The notes beneath the pieces were generated by a model. The model had not been told where the DNA came from. It saw only the letters and a list, made by a program, of their open reading frames with translations, and did not search any database. This document shows positions 18,808 through 27,252 of a stretch of 64,000 nucleotides of DNA, piece by piece. This stretch comes from Galbibacter marinus (lineage in GTDB: Bacteria > Bacteroidota > Bacteroidia > Flavobacteriales > Flavobacteriaceae). Location of the stretch: the NCBI RefSeq assembly GCF_000300875.1, contig NZ_AMSG01000011.1, positions 22,235-86,234 of the forward strand, given 5' to 3'. The position numbers were made by a program, and so were the translations under genes. How positions within the stretch are numbered: the first letter of the stretch is position 1; each line of letters starts with the position of its first letter.

Positions 18808-20142
18808 ATGTTTATGAAAACATTAAAACTTCTTTTTACTTGTACATTCTTGATTTGTATAAGTCCTTATCTTCACTCACAAATCAATGATGTCAACACA
18901 CCCTTACACACCTTACAACCTGATTACAATACACCCTATGGTTCTCCTACCAAAGAACAGGTTAAAAAAGTTCTAGATAGGGTCTATCAATACCTAAATA
19001 AAAACACAGCATCAATGATGCTTTATAGCGATAGTAAAAAGGAAGTTAAGAATCTTAAAAACGTTACGGGGGATATTATTTTTGAAGAAGGAACCTTTCG
19101 ATTAACCAGTTATGAATGGGGTGTGACATATGCTGGAATGTTACTAGCATCCGAGGTCACAGGAGAAGATTATTTTAAAGACTACAGCTATGACAGATTG
19201 GGACTCATTGCTGATGTTGCTGCCTATCACAAACCTAGAAACATAGCGGATTCACCGATCCATTCGGTTTTAAACCCAGGGGCATTGGATGATTCCGGAT
19301 CATTATGTGCAGCGATGATAAAAGCGAAAATGAGTGGATTTGACAATAAGAACTTAGATGCGGTTATACAAAACTTTGCCAACTATATTAGTAACAAACA
19401 ATTTCGACTCAAGGACGGAACCTTGGCTAGAAACCGTCCATTAGACAATACACTTTGGTTAGACGATTTATTTATGAGTGTTCCTGCTTTAGCACAGATG
19501 GGACATTATACCGGTGATAATAAATACTTTGATGATGCAGTTAAACAAGTAAAACAGTACACAGAGCGCATGTTTAATAAGGAGAAAGGCTTGTATATGC
19601 ACGGTTGGGTTCAAGCCATGGAAGTACATCCCGAATTCTTCTGGGCCAGAGCCAATGGTTGGGCTGTAATGACCCTTGTCGAACTATTAGAAGTACTTCC
19701 CAAAGATCATCAGGGATACGACTTGGTATTGAACCAGTTAAGAGCTCATGTAAAAGGTTTGATACAACATCAGGATGGTTCAGGGTTTTGGCATCAACTC
19801 CTTGATAAAAACGACTCCTATTTAGAAACTTCTGCAACAGCCATTTACACCTATTCTATTGCTAGGGCGATCAACAAAGGCTATATTGATAAATTAGCCT
19901 ATGCTCCAACGGCATTACTGGCTTGGAACGCAGTGAGCACAAAGGTTAATTCCAAGGGGGAAGTAGAGGGCACCTGTGTAGGTACAGGAATGGCATTTGA
20001 CCCTGCTTTTTATTATTTTCGCCCAGTGAATACTTATGCGGCTCACGGATATGGCCCAGTATTACTGGCTGGAGCTGAAGTTTTAGCACTGCTAAAGAAT
20101 TATGATTTTGAAATTAACGACAGTGCGTTGATGTTAAAATAA
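18808..20142 (+). CDS. GH105/GH88-like unsaturated glucuronyl/galacturonyl hydrolase
   Basis: A 444-residue protein with a Sec signal peptide (about 1-25). Two starts are close together (ATG at 18808 and 18814); the second gives the cleaner MKTLKLLFTCTF signal. The mature part is an (alpha/alpha)6 barrel with YEWGVTYAGMLLASEVTG, TLWLDDLFMSVPALAQMG (the WxDDxF-M motif with catalytic Asp), FFWARANGWAVMTLVELL (the RxNGW motif) and DGSGFWHQLLD, all hallmarks of YteR/GH105 enzymes. These hydrate the C4=C5 double bond that polysaccharide lyases leave on the terminal uronic acid and so release it. Substrates in the family are rhamnogalacturonan, pectin and some algal uronides. No lyase gene is visible here. 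It is followed by a strong terminator. Confidence 0.92.
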   Translation: MFMKTLKLLFTCTFLICISPYLHSQINDVNTPLHTLQPDYNTPYGSPTKEQVKKVLDRVYQYLNKNTASMMLYSDSKKEVKNLKNVTGDIIFEEGTFRLTSYEWGVTYAGMLLASEVTGEDYFKDYSYDRLGLIADVAAYHKPRNIADSPIHSVLNPGALDDSGSLCAAMIKAKMSGFDNKNLDAVIQNFANYISNKQFRLKDGTLARNRPLDNTLWLDDLFMSVPALAQMGHYTGDNKYFDDAVKQVKQYTERMFNKEKGLYMHGWVQAMEVHPEFFWARANGWAVMTLVELLEVLPKDHQGYDLVLNQLRAHVKGLIQHQDGSGFWHQLLDKNDSYLETSATAIYTYSIARAINKGYIDKLAYAPTALLAWNAVSTKVNSKGEVEGTCVGTGMAFDPAFYYFRPVNTYAAHGYGPVLLAGAEVLALLKNYDFEINDSALMLK

Positions 20143-20171
20143 CATCCGTAAAAATAAAACATACACGAAAT

Positions 20172-20215
20172 ACTAAACCTTTCGCTGCTTCAAATAAAAC
20201 GGCAAAAGGTTTAGT
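20172..20215. terminator. Bidirectional hairpin terminator between convergent genes
   Basis: A perfect 11-bp inverted repeat (ACTAAACCTTT / AAAGGTTTAGT) encloses a 22-nt loop and is flanked by A-rich and T-rich ends. It lies between the convergent GH105-like gene (ending 20142) and the OYE gene (ending 20247), so it can stop transcription from both sides. Confidence 0.85.
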
Positions 20216-20246
20216 CATTTTAATACGTTAACCCATTAGATTGTAA

Positions 20247-21344
20247 TTACTTCCATTCTCCGTGAGCGGGATATGCTCTTTTGTATTGATTCGGCCATTT
20301 TTCAACACTGTTGCCCTCAAGAATATGGGCTGCATAAAGTGGAAAATGTGGATTTCGAAGACTCTCTCTAGCGATAAAGACAAGATCCGCCTCACCTGCT
20401 TGTAAAATAGCTTCTGCTTGCTCAGGGGTATTAATAAGACCGACAGCTCCAGTTGCAATGCTCGCTTGTTCTCTGATTTGGGCTGAAAAAGGCACTTGGT
20501 AATTCGGTTTGGCAGGAATATCAGCTAGGACATTTCCGCCTGTAGAGGTATCAATTAGGTGAACTCCCTTAGATTTAAGGATCGAAGATAGCCTTACTGA
20601 ATCTTCAATACTCCAACCTCCTTCTGTCCAATCGGTAGCAGAAATACGTACCATAAGTGCTCTTTGTTTTCCCCATACCTCCTGAATGGTCTCAACAGCC
20701 TCCAGAGTTAGACGAATTCGGTTTTCAAAGCTTCCTCCGTAATTATCTTCACGTTTATTGCTCAATGGAGAGTAAAACTGATGTAATAGATATCCATGTG
20801 CCGCATGAAGTTCAATGACATCATATCCAGCCTCTATGGCGCGCTGTGCTGCGGATTTAAAATCCTTTAAAACAGATTGTATATCCTCTAGGTTCATTGC
20901 CTTAGGAACATGCTTCTCATTGTTAAATGCAATTGCTGATGGTGCTATAGTTTCCCATCCATTTTCTAGATTCGGGGCAATTTGTCCTCCCCCATCCCAT
21001 GGCTTTTCACAACTTGCTTTTCTACCAGCATGGGCTAGTTGAATTCCAATGTTGCTGCCCTGAGAATGAACAAAATCAACAATTCTCTTTAGAGGTTCTA
21101 TATGTGCATCTTCCCAAATTCCAAGATCACCGTAACTGATCCTTCCCTCTGGGCTAACTGCAGTGGCTTCTTGGATGATAAGTCCTGCGCCACCCACAGC
21201 TCTTGAACCTAAATGAACCAAGTGCCAGTCATTGGCCAATCCGTTTACAGCTGAGTACTGACACATTGGTGAGATTACAATGCGATTATTTAATGTGACA
21301 TCTCCTATTTGAAATGGACTAAGGAGTAATGATTTACCACTCAT
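20247..21344 (-). CDS. Old Yellow Enzyme family NADPH dehydrogenase (YqjM/NamA-like)
   Basis: A 365-residue TIM-barrel flavoprotein. Recognisable stretches are the start LLSPFQIGDVTLNNRIVISPMCQYSA, whose Cys is typical of the thermophilic-like YqjM class; WHLVHLGSRAVGGAGLI; the HAGRKAS flavin loop; the active-site pair in ELHAAHGYLLHQFYSPLSN; RISATDWTEGGW; and the C-terminal FMN-phosphate region EADLVFIARESLRNPHFPLYAA. It should reduce activated C=C bonds of enones and nitro compounds with NADPH in the cytoplasm. It has no signal peptide and no operon partner here. Downstream it shares a bidirectional terminator with the GH105-like gene. The link to the surrounding glycan genes is unclear; it may be a stress or detoxification gene. 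Confidence 0.94.
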   Translation of the reverse strand: MSGKSLLLSPFQIGDVTLNNRIVISPMCQYSAVNGLANDWHLVHLGSRAVGGAGLIIQEATAVSPEGRISYGDLGIWEDAHIEPLKRIVDFVHSQGSNIGIQLAHAGRKASCEKPWDGGGQIAPNLENGWETIAPSAIAFNNEKHVPKAMNLEDIQSVLKDFKSAAQRAIEAGYDVIELHAAHGYLLHQFYSPLSNKREDNYGGSFENRIRLTLEAVETIQEVWGKQRALMVRISATDWTEGGWSIEDSVRLSSILKSKGVHLIDTSTGGNVLADIPAKPNYQVPFSAQIREQASIATGAVGLINTPEQAEAILQAGEADLVFIARESLRNPHFPLYAAHILEGNSVEKWPNQYKRAYPAHGEWK

Positions 21345-21528
21345 AACAATATTTAACTATAATTAATTCACTCCAAAATTAGTAAAACATAACCTCTTTA
21401 AATGGAATCATTTCTTAATGTAAAGCTAAAAGATCAAGTGTTACGTACAAAGATTTGATTTAAACCAAGGCTGCATACAACTACTTAAGTGGAATTTTCT
21501 AGAAGTCGTTTTCACATTTTAAAGTCAA

Positions 21529-22176
21529 CAGGAAGGTTATCTTCAGAGCGATGGTTATGCGGCCTACGAAAAAATTGGACAGCGTGAAGGGGTCACCCAT
21601 TTATGTTGTCTTGCTCATGCACCAAGAGAGTTCGAGAAGGCATTGGATTATGATAAACTAAGAGCAGAAGTTGCTCTTACCTATATTCAGAAAATATATA
21701 AGATAGAGGCAAAGGCAAGAGAAGGCAAGCTTACACCTGAGCAGCGTAAAAAGTTAAGAATTGAAGAGTCGTTACCTATATTAAATGAGTTTGTAAAGTG
21801 GATGGTTAATCAATTAGAGCAGGGAAATGTACTTCCCAAGAGTCCTTTAGCAAAGGCGATCCATTATAGTCTAAAACGCCGGGATCAACTTACAGCCTTT
21901 CTACATGACGGAATGCTCGAGCCAGACACAAATCTCGTGGAAAATCAAATTAGAGCAATAGCTCTAGGCCGGAAAAATTACTTGTTTGCTGGATCCCATG
22001 ATGCGGCACAAAGATCAGCAATAATGTATTCGTTCTTCGCTAGTTGTAAAAAACATGATGTCAATCCAGCTGAGTGGTTAAAATACACTTTAGAAAATAT
22101 CATGACCATCAATCATAAAAATATCCGAGATCTCTATCCACAGAATTACAAAAAAATGATGGAGGCTAATCAATAA
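21529..22176 (+). mobile_element. IS66-family transposase remnant (C-terminal part)
   Basis: The frame opens after a TAA at 21520-21522. It matches IS66 transposase (TnpC) from the catalytic core onward: GYLQSDGYAAYEKIGQREGVTHLCCLAHAPREFEKAL, then PKSPLAKAIHYSLKRRDQLTAFLHDGMLEPDTNLVENQIRAIALGRKNYLFAGSHDAAQRSAIMYSFFASCKKHDVNPAEWL. The 5' part of the gene, including the N-terminal domains and the upstream orfs of IS66 elements, is absent, and no terminal inverted repeats were found. The first ATG in frame is at 21643, giving 177 residues that cannot be active alone. It is a scar of a former IS66 insertion, next to a region of toxin-antitoxin genes. Confidence 0.9.
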
Positions 22177-22187
22177 GAATTATTTTT

Positions 22188-22520
22188 TTATCCTCCAATA
22201 TGTGATTGGCGGGGTGGATACTTTGTACTGAGCCGCTTGTCCAAAAAATTCAATTTTCTCGGTAAAGCTATATCGGCTGGAATACCTTGAAGTTTTGCCT
22301 GCTGAAGTATTTTTTTTCTTAAAATGACTTTATTGAAGTGCTTAATTAAATCATAGAAGTAATACACAAAGATTACTATTAGAATACAAAAAAGAAAGCC
22401 AAGTATATTAAAAAAATTATCAAAAGAAATCAGCTCGTAATAGAGCATACAAACCAACAGCGTAATTATTGGGGCAAAGCGAAATAGTAGTCGATTTATT
22501 ATTATTCCGGTAATGTTCAT
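22188..22520 (-). CDS. Small membrane protein of unknown function
   Basis: A 110-residue protein with two predicted membrane helices (about 14-31, FAPIITLLVCMLYYELI, and 36-58, FFNILGFLFCILIVIFVYYFYDLI). A basic C-terminal tail follows (HFNKVILRKKILQQAKLQGIPAD..RLSTKYPP). I do not recognise a family. It lies 11 bp from the stop of the IS66 remnant and convergent with it, and may have lost sequence at its 3' end through the insertion. It may also be an intact small gene. Confidence 0.5.
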   Translation of the reverse strand: MNITGIIINRLLFRFAPIITLLVCMLYYELISFDNFFNILGFLFCILIVIFVYYFYDLIKHFNKVILRKKILQQAKLQGIPADIALPRKLNFLDKRLSTKYPPRQSHIGG

Positions 22521-22667
22521 TTAGCTTGTGTACTACAACTAGGTAATCACAAATGCGTTTACCTGCGTTCTATATATTCAAACTAATATAAATATAATTC
22601 TTCCAATTCCGGTGATGAGAGTGTCATTTAATCTTCTGTCTGGTTCCTCGGGAGGAGGCTGGGACTT

Positions 22668-22970
22668 TTAATATTCCAAAGGTTCTTTTCTTGCATAGCG
22701 CACACGGATAATGTAAACAGCTTCTTCTTCAACCAAATAAGATATTCGGTATGTGTGCTTTTCATATGCCCTGATATTGCCTATGTTGTTTTCCTTGAGC
22801 GTGTCCAGTTTATAAATCTCTGGATCGGTCGCCAATATCGAAGCCGATTCGTAAATTTCGGAGATAATTCTTGTAGTGGTTTCAAGTGATTCGGATTTTT
22901 CCAGTAAATCCAAAAATGCTTCGTTGAGTTCTGCATCTGCCTGATGCGTCCAGATTATTGCTTTCCCCAT
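22668..22970 (-). CDS. RelE/ParE-superfamily toxin
   Basis: A 100-residue protein with the toxin signature: an N-terminal strand and helix (KAIIWTHQADAELNEAFLDLLEKS), a second helix ending in ILATDPEIYKLDTLKENN, and the central strands GNIRAYEKHTYRISYLVEEEAVYIIRVRYARKEPLEY. Length and the R-Y/F-R-I-Y-V pattern fit RelE/ParE toxins that inhibit translation or gyrase. The start overlaps the upstream antitoxin end by 16 bp, as expected for a coupled pair. Unlike the module at 16.4-17.0 kb this one has no internal stop and looks intact. Confidence 0.85.
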   Translation of the reverse strand: MGKAIIWTHQADAELNEAFLDLLEKSESLETTTRIISEIYESASILATDPEIYKLDTLKENNIGNIRAYEKHTYRISYLVEEEAVYIIRVRYARKEPLEY

Positions 22971-23191
22971 TGCTTAATGCGTTCTCCCATTTGTTGGTGC
23001 GAATAGGTCTGTCCACTTTCTATCTGTGCAATGGATGCATCTATTTCCTGATTGTACTGTTCGATACTGATACGCTCCGATGATACTTTTTTATTGTATT
23101 TAAGCATATTCTTTATGGCTTCGATAAACGTAGGATCTTTTACTTTATCAAGCTCACTGTGTATCCATTTTAAATCCGCATGTATGTCCAT
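22955..23191 (-). CDS. Antitoxin partner of the RelE/ParE toxin
   Basis: The frame is open from 23236, but the ATG at 23191 is the better start: it gives MDIHADLKWIHSELDKVKDPTFIEAIKNMLKY and is preceded by an A/G-rich stretch. The resulting 78-residue protein has two N-terminal helices and the C-terminal SIAQIESGQTYSHQQMGERIKQW pattern. That is the flavobacterial antitoxin tail, with I-x-GQ/GE, a serine-x-x-x-Met region and a final Trp. It should wrap the toxin and repress its own promoter. The toxin gene follows with a 16-bp overlap. Confidence 0.8.
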   Translation of the reverse strand: MDIHADLKWIHSELDKVKDPTFIEAIKNMLKYNKKVSSERISIEQYNQEIDASIAQIESGQTYSHQQMGERIKQWGKQ

Positions 23192-23244
23192 AATATTTTC
23201 TTTTTTCTTACTGTAAATATACAATTTATGTGCCATAGTTTAAC

Positions 23245-23388
23245 TTATTGGGCGGTATTGATTGACTGTAGTCTATAAAACTTCTCCGTTGTTGATGTCC
23301 TTTTATGTCTTGCAAGAACCTGGACAACCCTTGTATCGCTTTCCTTTTTCAAGAGGCTGGCGATGACGCTCTGGAGAATTTTCACCAT
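23245..23388 (-). pseudogene. Possible tail of a tyrosine recombinase (remnant)
   Basis: A 47-codon frame ends in SDTRVVQVLARHKRTSTTEK, then FYR. This follows the closing motif of XerD-like integrases (R-V-I-Q-E-L-L-G-H-x-S-x-x-T-T-x-x-Y). The Gly before His is Arg here, and the catalytic Tyr position is Phe or shifted by one. Nothing upstream continues the similarity. If correct it is the last piece of an integrase next to a toxin-antitoxin pair. The stretch is too short for certainty. The rest of 23237-23643 shows no gene. Confidence 0.3.
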
Positions 23389-23643
23389 ATTTAAGAATCC
23401 TCAGATACTATATATTAATGTATAGCTAGACCTTCGCACTTTTGATGAAAGCAATTATATGGAAGTAGCTAGTACCATTGTTCTTAATAGCTTAAAACTA
23501 GCCCTTCAACATCGTCCTTTTAACGATTTTTAGCAAACGTTTTTATTCATTCAATTTTCTTTCCTGCTAGCATTGGGCGACCATACTTGCTTATTTCAAT
23601 CCAATATGCTCCAGAATGACACAATCTAAAAACCAAGCAGTCC

Positions 23644-25041
23644 TTAAACCAATTTCATATTGACAGGGTCCCATTTAATGATTTCTTTCTTGAAATAGCT
23701 TTCATTACAAGCGAGCGAGGGGGCGGCAGTTCTAAATCCAAATTCAGCATCCTCCACTACGGGTTTATCATCGCGAATAGCATCAAAAAAGTTGGTGAAA
23801 TGATCTACATGCGAACTATAGCCATTGGGCGCCTTGAATACCACATCCTGAATTTGTTTTCTTTTGGTTTGTTCATCAGTCCATTTGGCTTTGTATTCTC
23901 TTGTAAGCTCATTTTGCATATCCTTTGAGAAGGTAAATAAAGAATCGTAGCCTCCAAATCCTGGAGCCTCTGGCATAATGTTATGCTTTACAGTAACGTT
24001 ATCACCATCGATTCTCATGACCCCTTCAGATCCGATTAACTCAATGACTTCTTTTCCGCCTCCACCACTAATGAAGTTTACTCTAAGATTAAGCTGAAAG
24101 GCTGGGTGCTCTTTGCTATCTGGATACTGCATAACTCCTGACATCACATCAGGCATATTTCGACCATCCTTCCAGTAACTAAGTTGACCCGTGCTATAGA
24201 TGGATTCTGGCCCTAGAGAATTGGTAATTAAATGCGTACCACTTAAAAGGTGCACATATAGGTCACCTGCTACTCCAGTTCCTAATTCTTTATAAGCTCT
24301 CCACCAAAAGAATTTCTTGGCATCAAATTCCATTTTTTCGGTTACCTCGACAAAGCTTTCCCAATCTGTGGTATCGGGGTTGGCATCATTTGGAATGGTA
24401 TATTCCCATGCTCCAATGGAACTTTGTCTATCATAGACAGCACTTACCATATTTAAGTCCCCAATTTCTCCAGAGGCAAGTAACTCTTTTGCTTTGATAT
24501 AGCCAATACTACTAACTCGTTGGCTTCCTACTTGGAAAACCTTTCCAGAGGCTTTAGCGGCTTTTATCAGTGGAAGCCCCTCCTCTATTTTGTACACCAT
24601 TGGTTTTTCTAAGTACACATGCTTTCCTTTAGCTAACGCATCATGAGCCATCTGCGCATGCCATACATCTGTTGTACAAATCAGTACCGCATCCACATCG
24701 CTACGATCTAAAATATCTTTATAATTTCTGGTGGTAAATATTTTTTTACCGAATTTCTCTTTTGCATTCTGTATTCTTCCTGTGTACAGATCACATATGG
24801 CGACAACTTCTACACCAGGCACCTCCAAAGCAGAATTTAAATCAAAATGACCTTGCACCCCAAACCCTATCACACCGATACGGATGGTATCGTTGGATGA
24901 AAATGGACGGTCGTAACGCATAATACGCTCCTCTGCTTTCTCCTGTGCTGCTGAAGTAGTAAAAGGGATGGCTGCTGAGACCAAGGTGGTCGCTCCAATT
25001 TGGCGTAAAAATTTCCTGCGTGCGTTCTTATTATCTTTCAT
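23644..25041 (-). CDS. Tat-exported Gfo/Idh/MocA-family oxidoreductase
   Basis: A 465-residue protein starting with a twin-arginine signal (ARRKFLRQIGATTLVSAAIPF), so it is probably folded with cofactor and sent to the periplasm. A Rossmann domain (about 52-170) carries the NAD(P) loop GVIGFGVQGHFDL and the family motif YLEKPMVY with the conserved EKP lysine. The C-terminal alpha/beta domain (about 180-440) holds the substrate pocket. Relatives include dehydrogenases of sugars and inositols and the periplasmic glycoside-acting members common in Bacteroidota. It lies 16 nt downstream of the TolB-like propeller gene, so the two form an operon. The sugar substrate is unknown. Confidence 0.9.
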   Translation of the reverse strand: MKDNKNARRKFLRQIGATTLVSAAIPFTTSAAQEKAEERIMRYDRPFSSNDTIRIGVIGFGVQGHFDLNSALEVPGVEVVAICDLYTGRIQNAKEKFGKKIFTTRNYKDILDRSDVDAVLICTTDVWHAQMAHDALAKGKHVYLEKPMVYKIEEGLPLIKAAKASGKVFQVGSQRVSSIGYIKAKELLASGEIGDLNMVSAVYDRQSSIGAWEYTIPNDANPDTTDWESFVEVTEKMEFDAKKFFWWRAYKELGTGVAGDLYVHLLSGTHLITNSLGPESIYSTGQLSYWKDGRNMPDVMSGVMQYPDSKEHPAFQLNLRVNFISGGGGKEVIELIGSEGVMRIDGDNVTVKHNIMPEAPGFGGYDSLFTFSKDMQNELTREYKAKWTDEQTKRKQIQDVVFKAPNGYSSHVDHFTNFFDAIRDDKPVVEDAEFGFRTAAPSLACNESYFKKEIIKWDPVNMKLV

Positions 25042-25057
25042 AAGTAGTAAATAATTT

Positions 25058-26044
25058 TTAATTCATTAAGTAGCGGACAAAAGCAATTTTCTTACTATCT
25101 GGACTCCATGATGGAACATTGATGGTTCCCTGTCCTCCGAAGAATTCTGGAGTTATGTCCTTAATCTCTTTAGTTTCTATATTCAATAGGCGAAGTTTCA
25201 CCTGTTTTCCAAAAGGATGATTTTGTTTTTGATCATTGATATAAGCTATGTAGGCAATCCACTTGCCATCTGGAGATGGGTGCGGAAACCAATTGGAGTA
25301 CTTATCAAAGGTTAGTTGCTCGGGATTTTTTCCATCCGCTGACATGTGCCATATTTGCATACGTCCCGAGCGATAGGAATTAAAATAGATGAATTTACCA
25401 TCCGGAGAATATTCTGGACCATCATCTAAACCTTCATCAGTGGTTAATCTTGTTTCCTCGCCTCCTTCTATGCCAATGGTATATACATCATAATTACCAT
25501 TGCGCTCTGCGCAATAGGTTAGCTTTTTTCCATCTGGAGACCATCCGTGCCAAAAGGATGGTACCTTTGAGGTCACTCTTCTGGGCTCTCCACCTTCAAT
25601 GGGCATAACATAGATAGCAGACTTATAAGATTTAGGAGATGGATCTGATTTATCATTGTGGCTAATGGCTAGCCATTTACCGTCAAAAGATATTCCATGA
25701 TCATTATTGCATTGATCTGCAATGCCTGTATCCAATAGCTCTAAATCTTTGGTTTCTAAATCAAGGGTGTAAAGTTTGCCATAACTATTTACAATGAGAT
25801 AGTTATCAGGGTGCCAATTAGGAGCTTCAAAGTGTTTGTTTAAAGTAAGGATAGTATCAATCTCACCCGTTGAAATATCCACTGTTTGGATATAGCTTGT
25901 GGTATCAATTTTCTTTTCTGAAGCTTCATTTTGAGAATAAGCAAATAGACAAAAAATAAAACTTATTAGAGCCAAAAAATTGTGCTTCCATGAACATTGA
26001 TTGTTAGGTAATAAGCGCAGCAGATTATAAAATGATTTTGTCAT
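25058..26044 (-). CDS. TolB-like (PD40/WD40-like) beta-propeller protein, exported
   Basis: A 328-residue protein. A hydrophobic segment at about 22-38 ([16 protein letters not shown]) ends like a signal peptide, though the N-terminal extension before it is long, and translation may begin further in. The rest consists of PD40 repeats with the recurring pattern [27 protein letters not shown] and SPDSKKIAF, giving about six blades of a TolB-type propeller. It probably binds a protein or sugar in the periplasm and has no enzymatic motif. It precedes the Gfo/Idh/MocA gene by 16 nt, so the two likely act together. The divergent pseudogene at 26097 begins only about 50 bp away. Confidence 0.82.
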   Translation of the reverse strand: MTKSFYNLLRLLPNNQCSWKHNFLALISFIFCLFAYSQNEASEKKIDTTSYIQTVDISTGEIDTILTLNKHFEAPNWHPDNYLIVNSYGKLYTLDLETKDLELLDTGIADQCNNDHGISFDGKWLAISHNDKSDPSPKSYKSAIYVMPIEGGEPRRVTSKVPSFWHGWSPDGKKLTYCAERNGNYDVYTIGIEGGEETRLTTDEGLDDGPEYSPDGKFIYFNSYRSGRMQIWHMSADGKNPEQLTFDKYSNWFPHPSPDGKWIAYIAYINDQKQNHPFGKQVKLRLLNIETKEIKDITPEFFGGQGTINVPSWSPDSKKIAFVRYLMN

Positions 26045-26096
26045 GTTTAACTCATTGGCTCTTGCAGGTTTTAAATATACATGGAATTTCTAAAAA

Positions 26097-26963
26097 ATGG
26101 TAATTGTCTCTGGCATTAACAGTGTTAAATATTTCAAATGGAGCATCTATAGCGGTTTTGGGACCAAACATGAAGAACGAACATCAAGATTCTGGATAGA
26201 TTCAGAGGGTGTTGATCAAGAAACCTACGATGCTAATGTTCCTAATCAGACATTATACCGAAAAGCTATTGGAGAAAATTATAGGATAAGCTATGTATAT
26301 AAGGATTCACAAGGGCAAAATCTATATTATGAATTTGATCAGGGTAGCCTTGCTGAAAATGGCCAGATATTCTACTACAAAAACGGTGTCCTTACATTTA
26401 TGGACAACGATAGTATAGGGACTGTTACATCCATTGCCTTTCATAATGACAAACCGTATTTCGCTGGCACCTTCGCCCAAATCAGATCCTCAACAGGAGG
26501 AAGTGAATTAGACCCTTCTACACCTTTTATATGGGATGGTAATGATCTTATAACCACTTTGCCTTTACCTAATCAAGGATCAAATTTTAAAGGAATAAGT
26601 ACCATCTATGTTGAAAATCCGGAAACAACTTATGTAGGAGGACGCTTTGGGCTACCCGTGTACTGGGAAAACACCAATCCAGTAATATTGGACCAACGTT
26701 ATGGCGAGGTATAGCAAATAGCCAAATCAGGCGAAGACATTTATGCCGTGGGGCTCATTAATAAACATAATTCAAATAGTACAGGTCATACAGCTTGTTA
26801 TTGGAAAAACGGGGAACTTCATGAACTAGAGGATAATGCTCAAGCTTATGGAATCTTCATAGATGGTGATGATGTTTATATCAGTGGAGCTTTTGGAGCT
26901 AAGCCGATAGATTACAAACCTTGTTATTGGAAAAACGGCATTAGGGTGGGTTTGCCTTTGTAA
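26097..26963 (+). pseudogene. Propeller-like protein split by an in-frame TAG, 5'-truncated
   Basis: The frame from 26097 runs 205 codons to a TAG (26712-26714) and continues in the same frame to a stop at 26961-26963. Both parts share one repeat type (FIWDGNDL, PVYWENTN, ACYWKNGELHEL, PCYWKNGIRVGL, each with a preceding YVGG/YISGAF strand), so they belong to one former protein of about 288 residues. The upstream frame is closed by TAA at 26091-26093 and there is no signal peptide, so the 5' end is also missing. The repeats resemble surface or periplasmic propellers of unknown function that recur in flavobacteria. I do not know a named family. Confidence 0.7.
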
Positions 26964-27174
26964 TAAAATAGAGTTATTGATTTGTGCCAGTCCTTCGTTT
27001 CTGTTTTTTCTCCTTCGCAAACAATCAAAAGTGTTGGCTTTTGGCGAAGTAATGTATCCATGACACAAAACCATTTTCAACCTCACTACATTTAATTATA
27101 AAAACAGTTGAAAAGCGAACATGGAAGACATCTATCAAATCCCTATTTTTCGAACTAGGCAGATCTAAAAACAG

Positions 27175-27208
27175 AAAATCCCAAAAGTGTATTAGACCTT
27201 GGGATTTT
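27175..27208 (-). terminator. Hairpin terminator downstream of SusD
   Basis: A perfect 10-bp inverted repeat (AAAATCCCAA / TTGGGATTTT) with a 14-nt loop lies 45 bp beyond the SusD stop. On the minus strand it ends in TTTT. It should close the SusC-SusD transcript that begins upstream of 31796. Confidence 0.8.
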
Positions 27209-27252
27209 GCTTTAATTATTCTTGGTGAATGAAATAAAATTTATAATTCAAA

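Noticed and set aside
27000..27100. Minus-strand 86-codon frame (26826-27086) upstream of the terminator
   Set aside because: It overlaps the propeller pseudogene on the opposite strand and has no domain or start signal.
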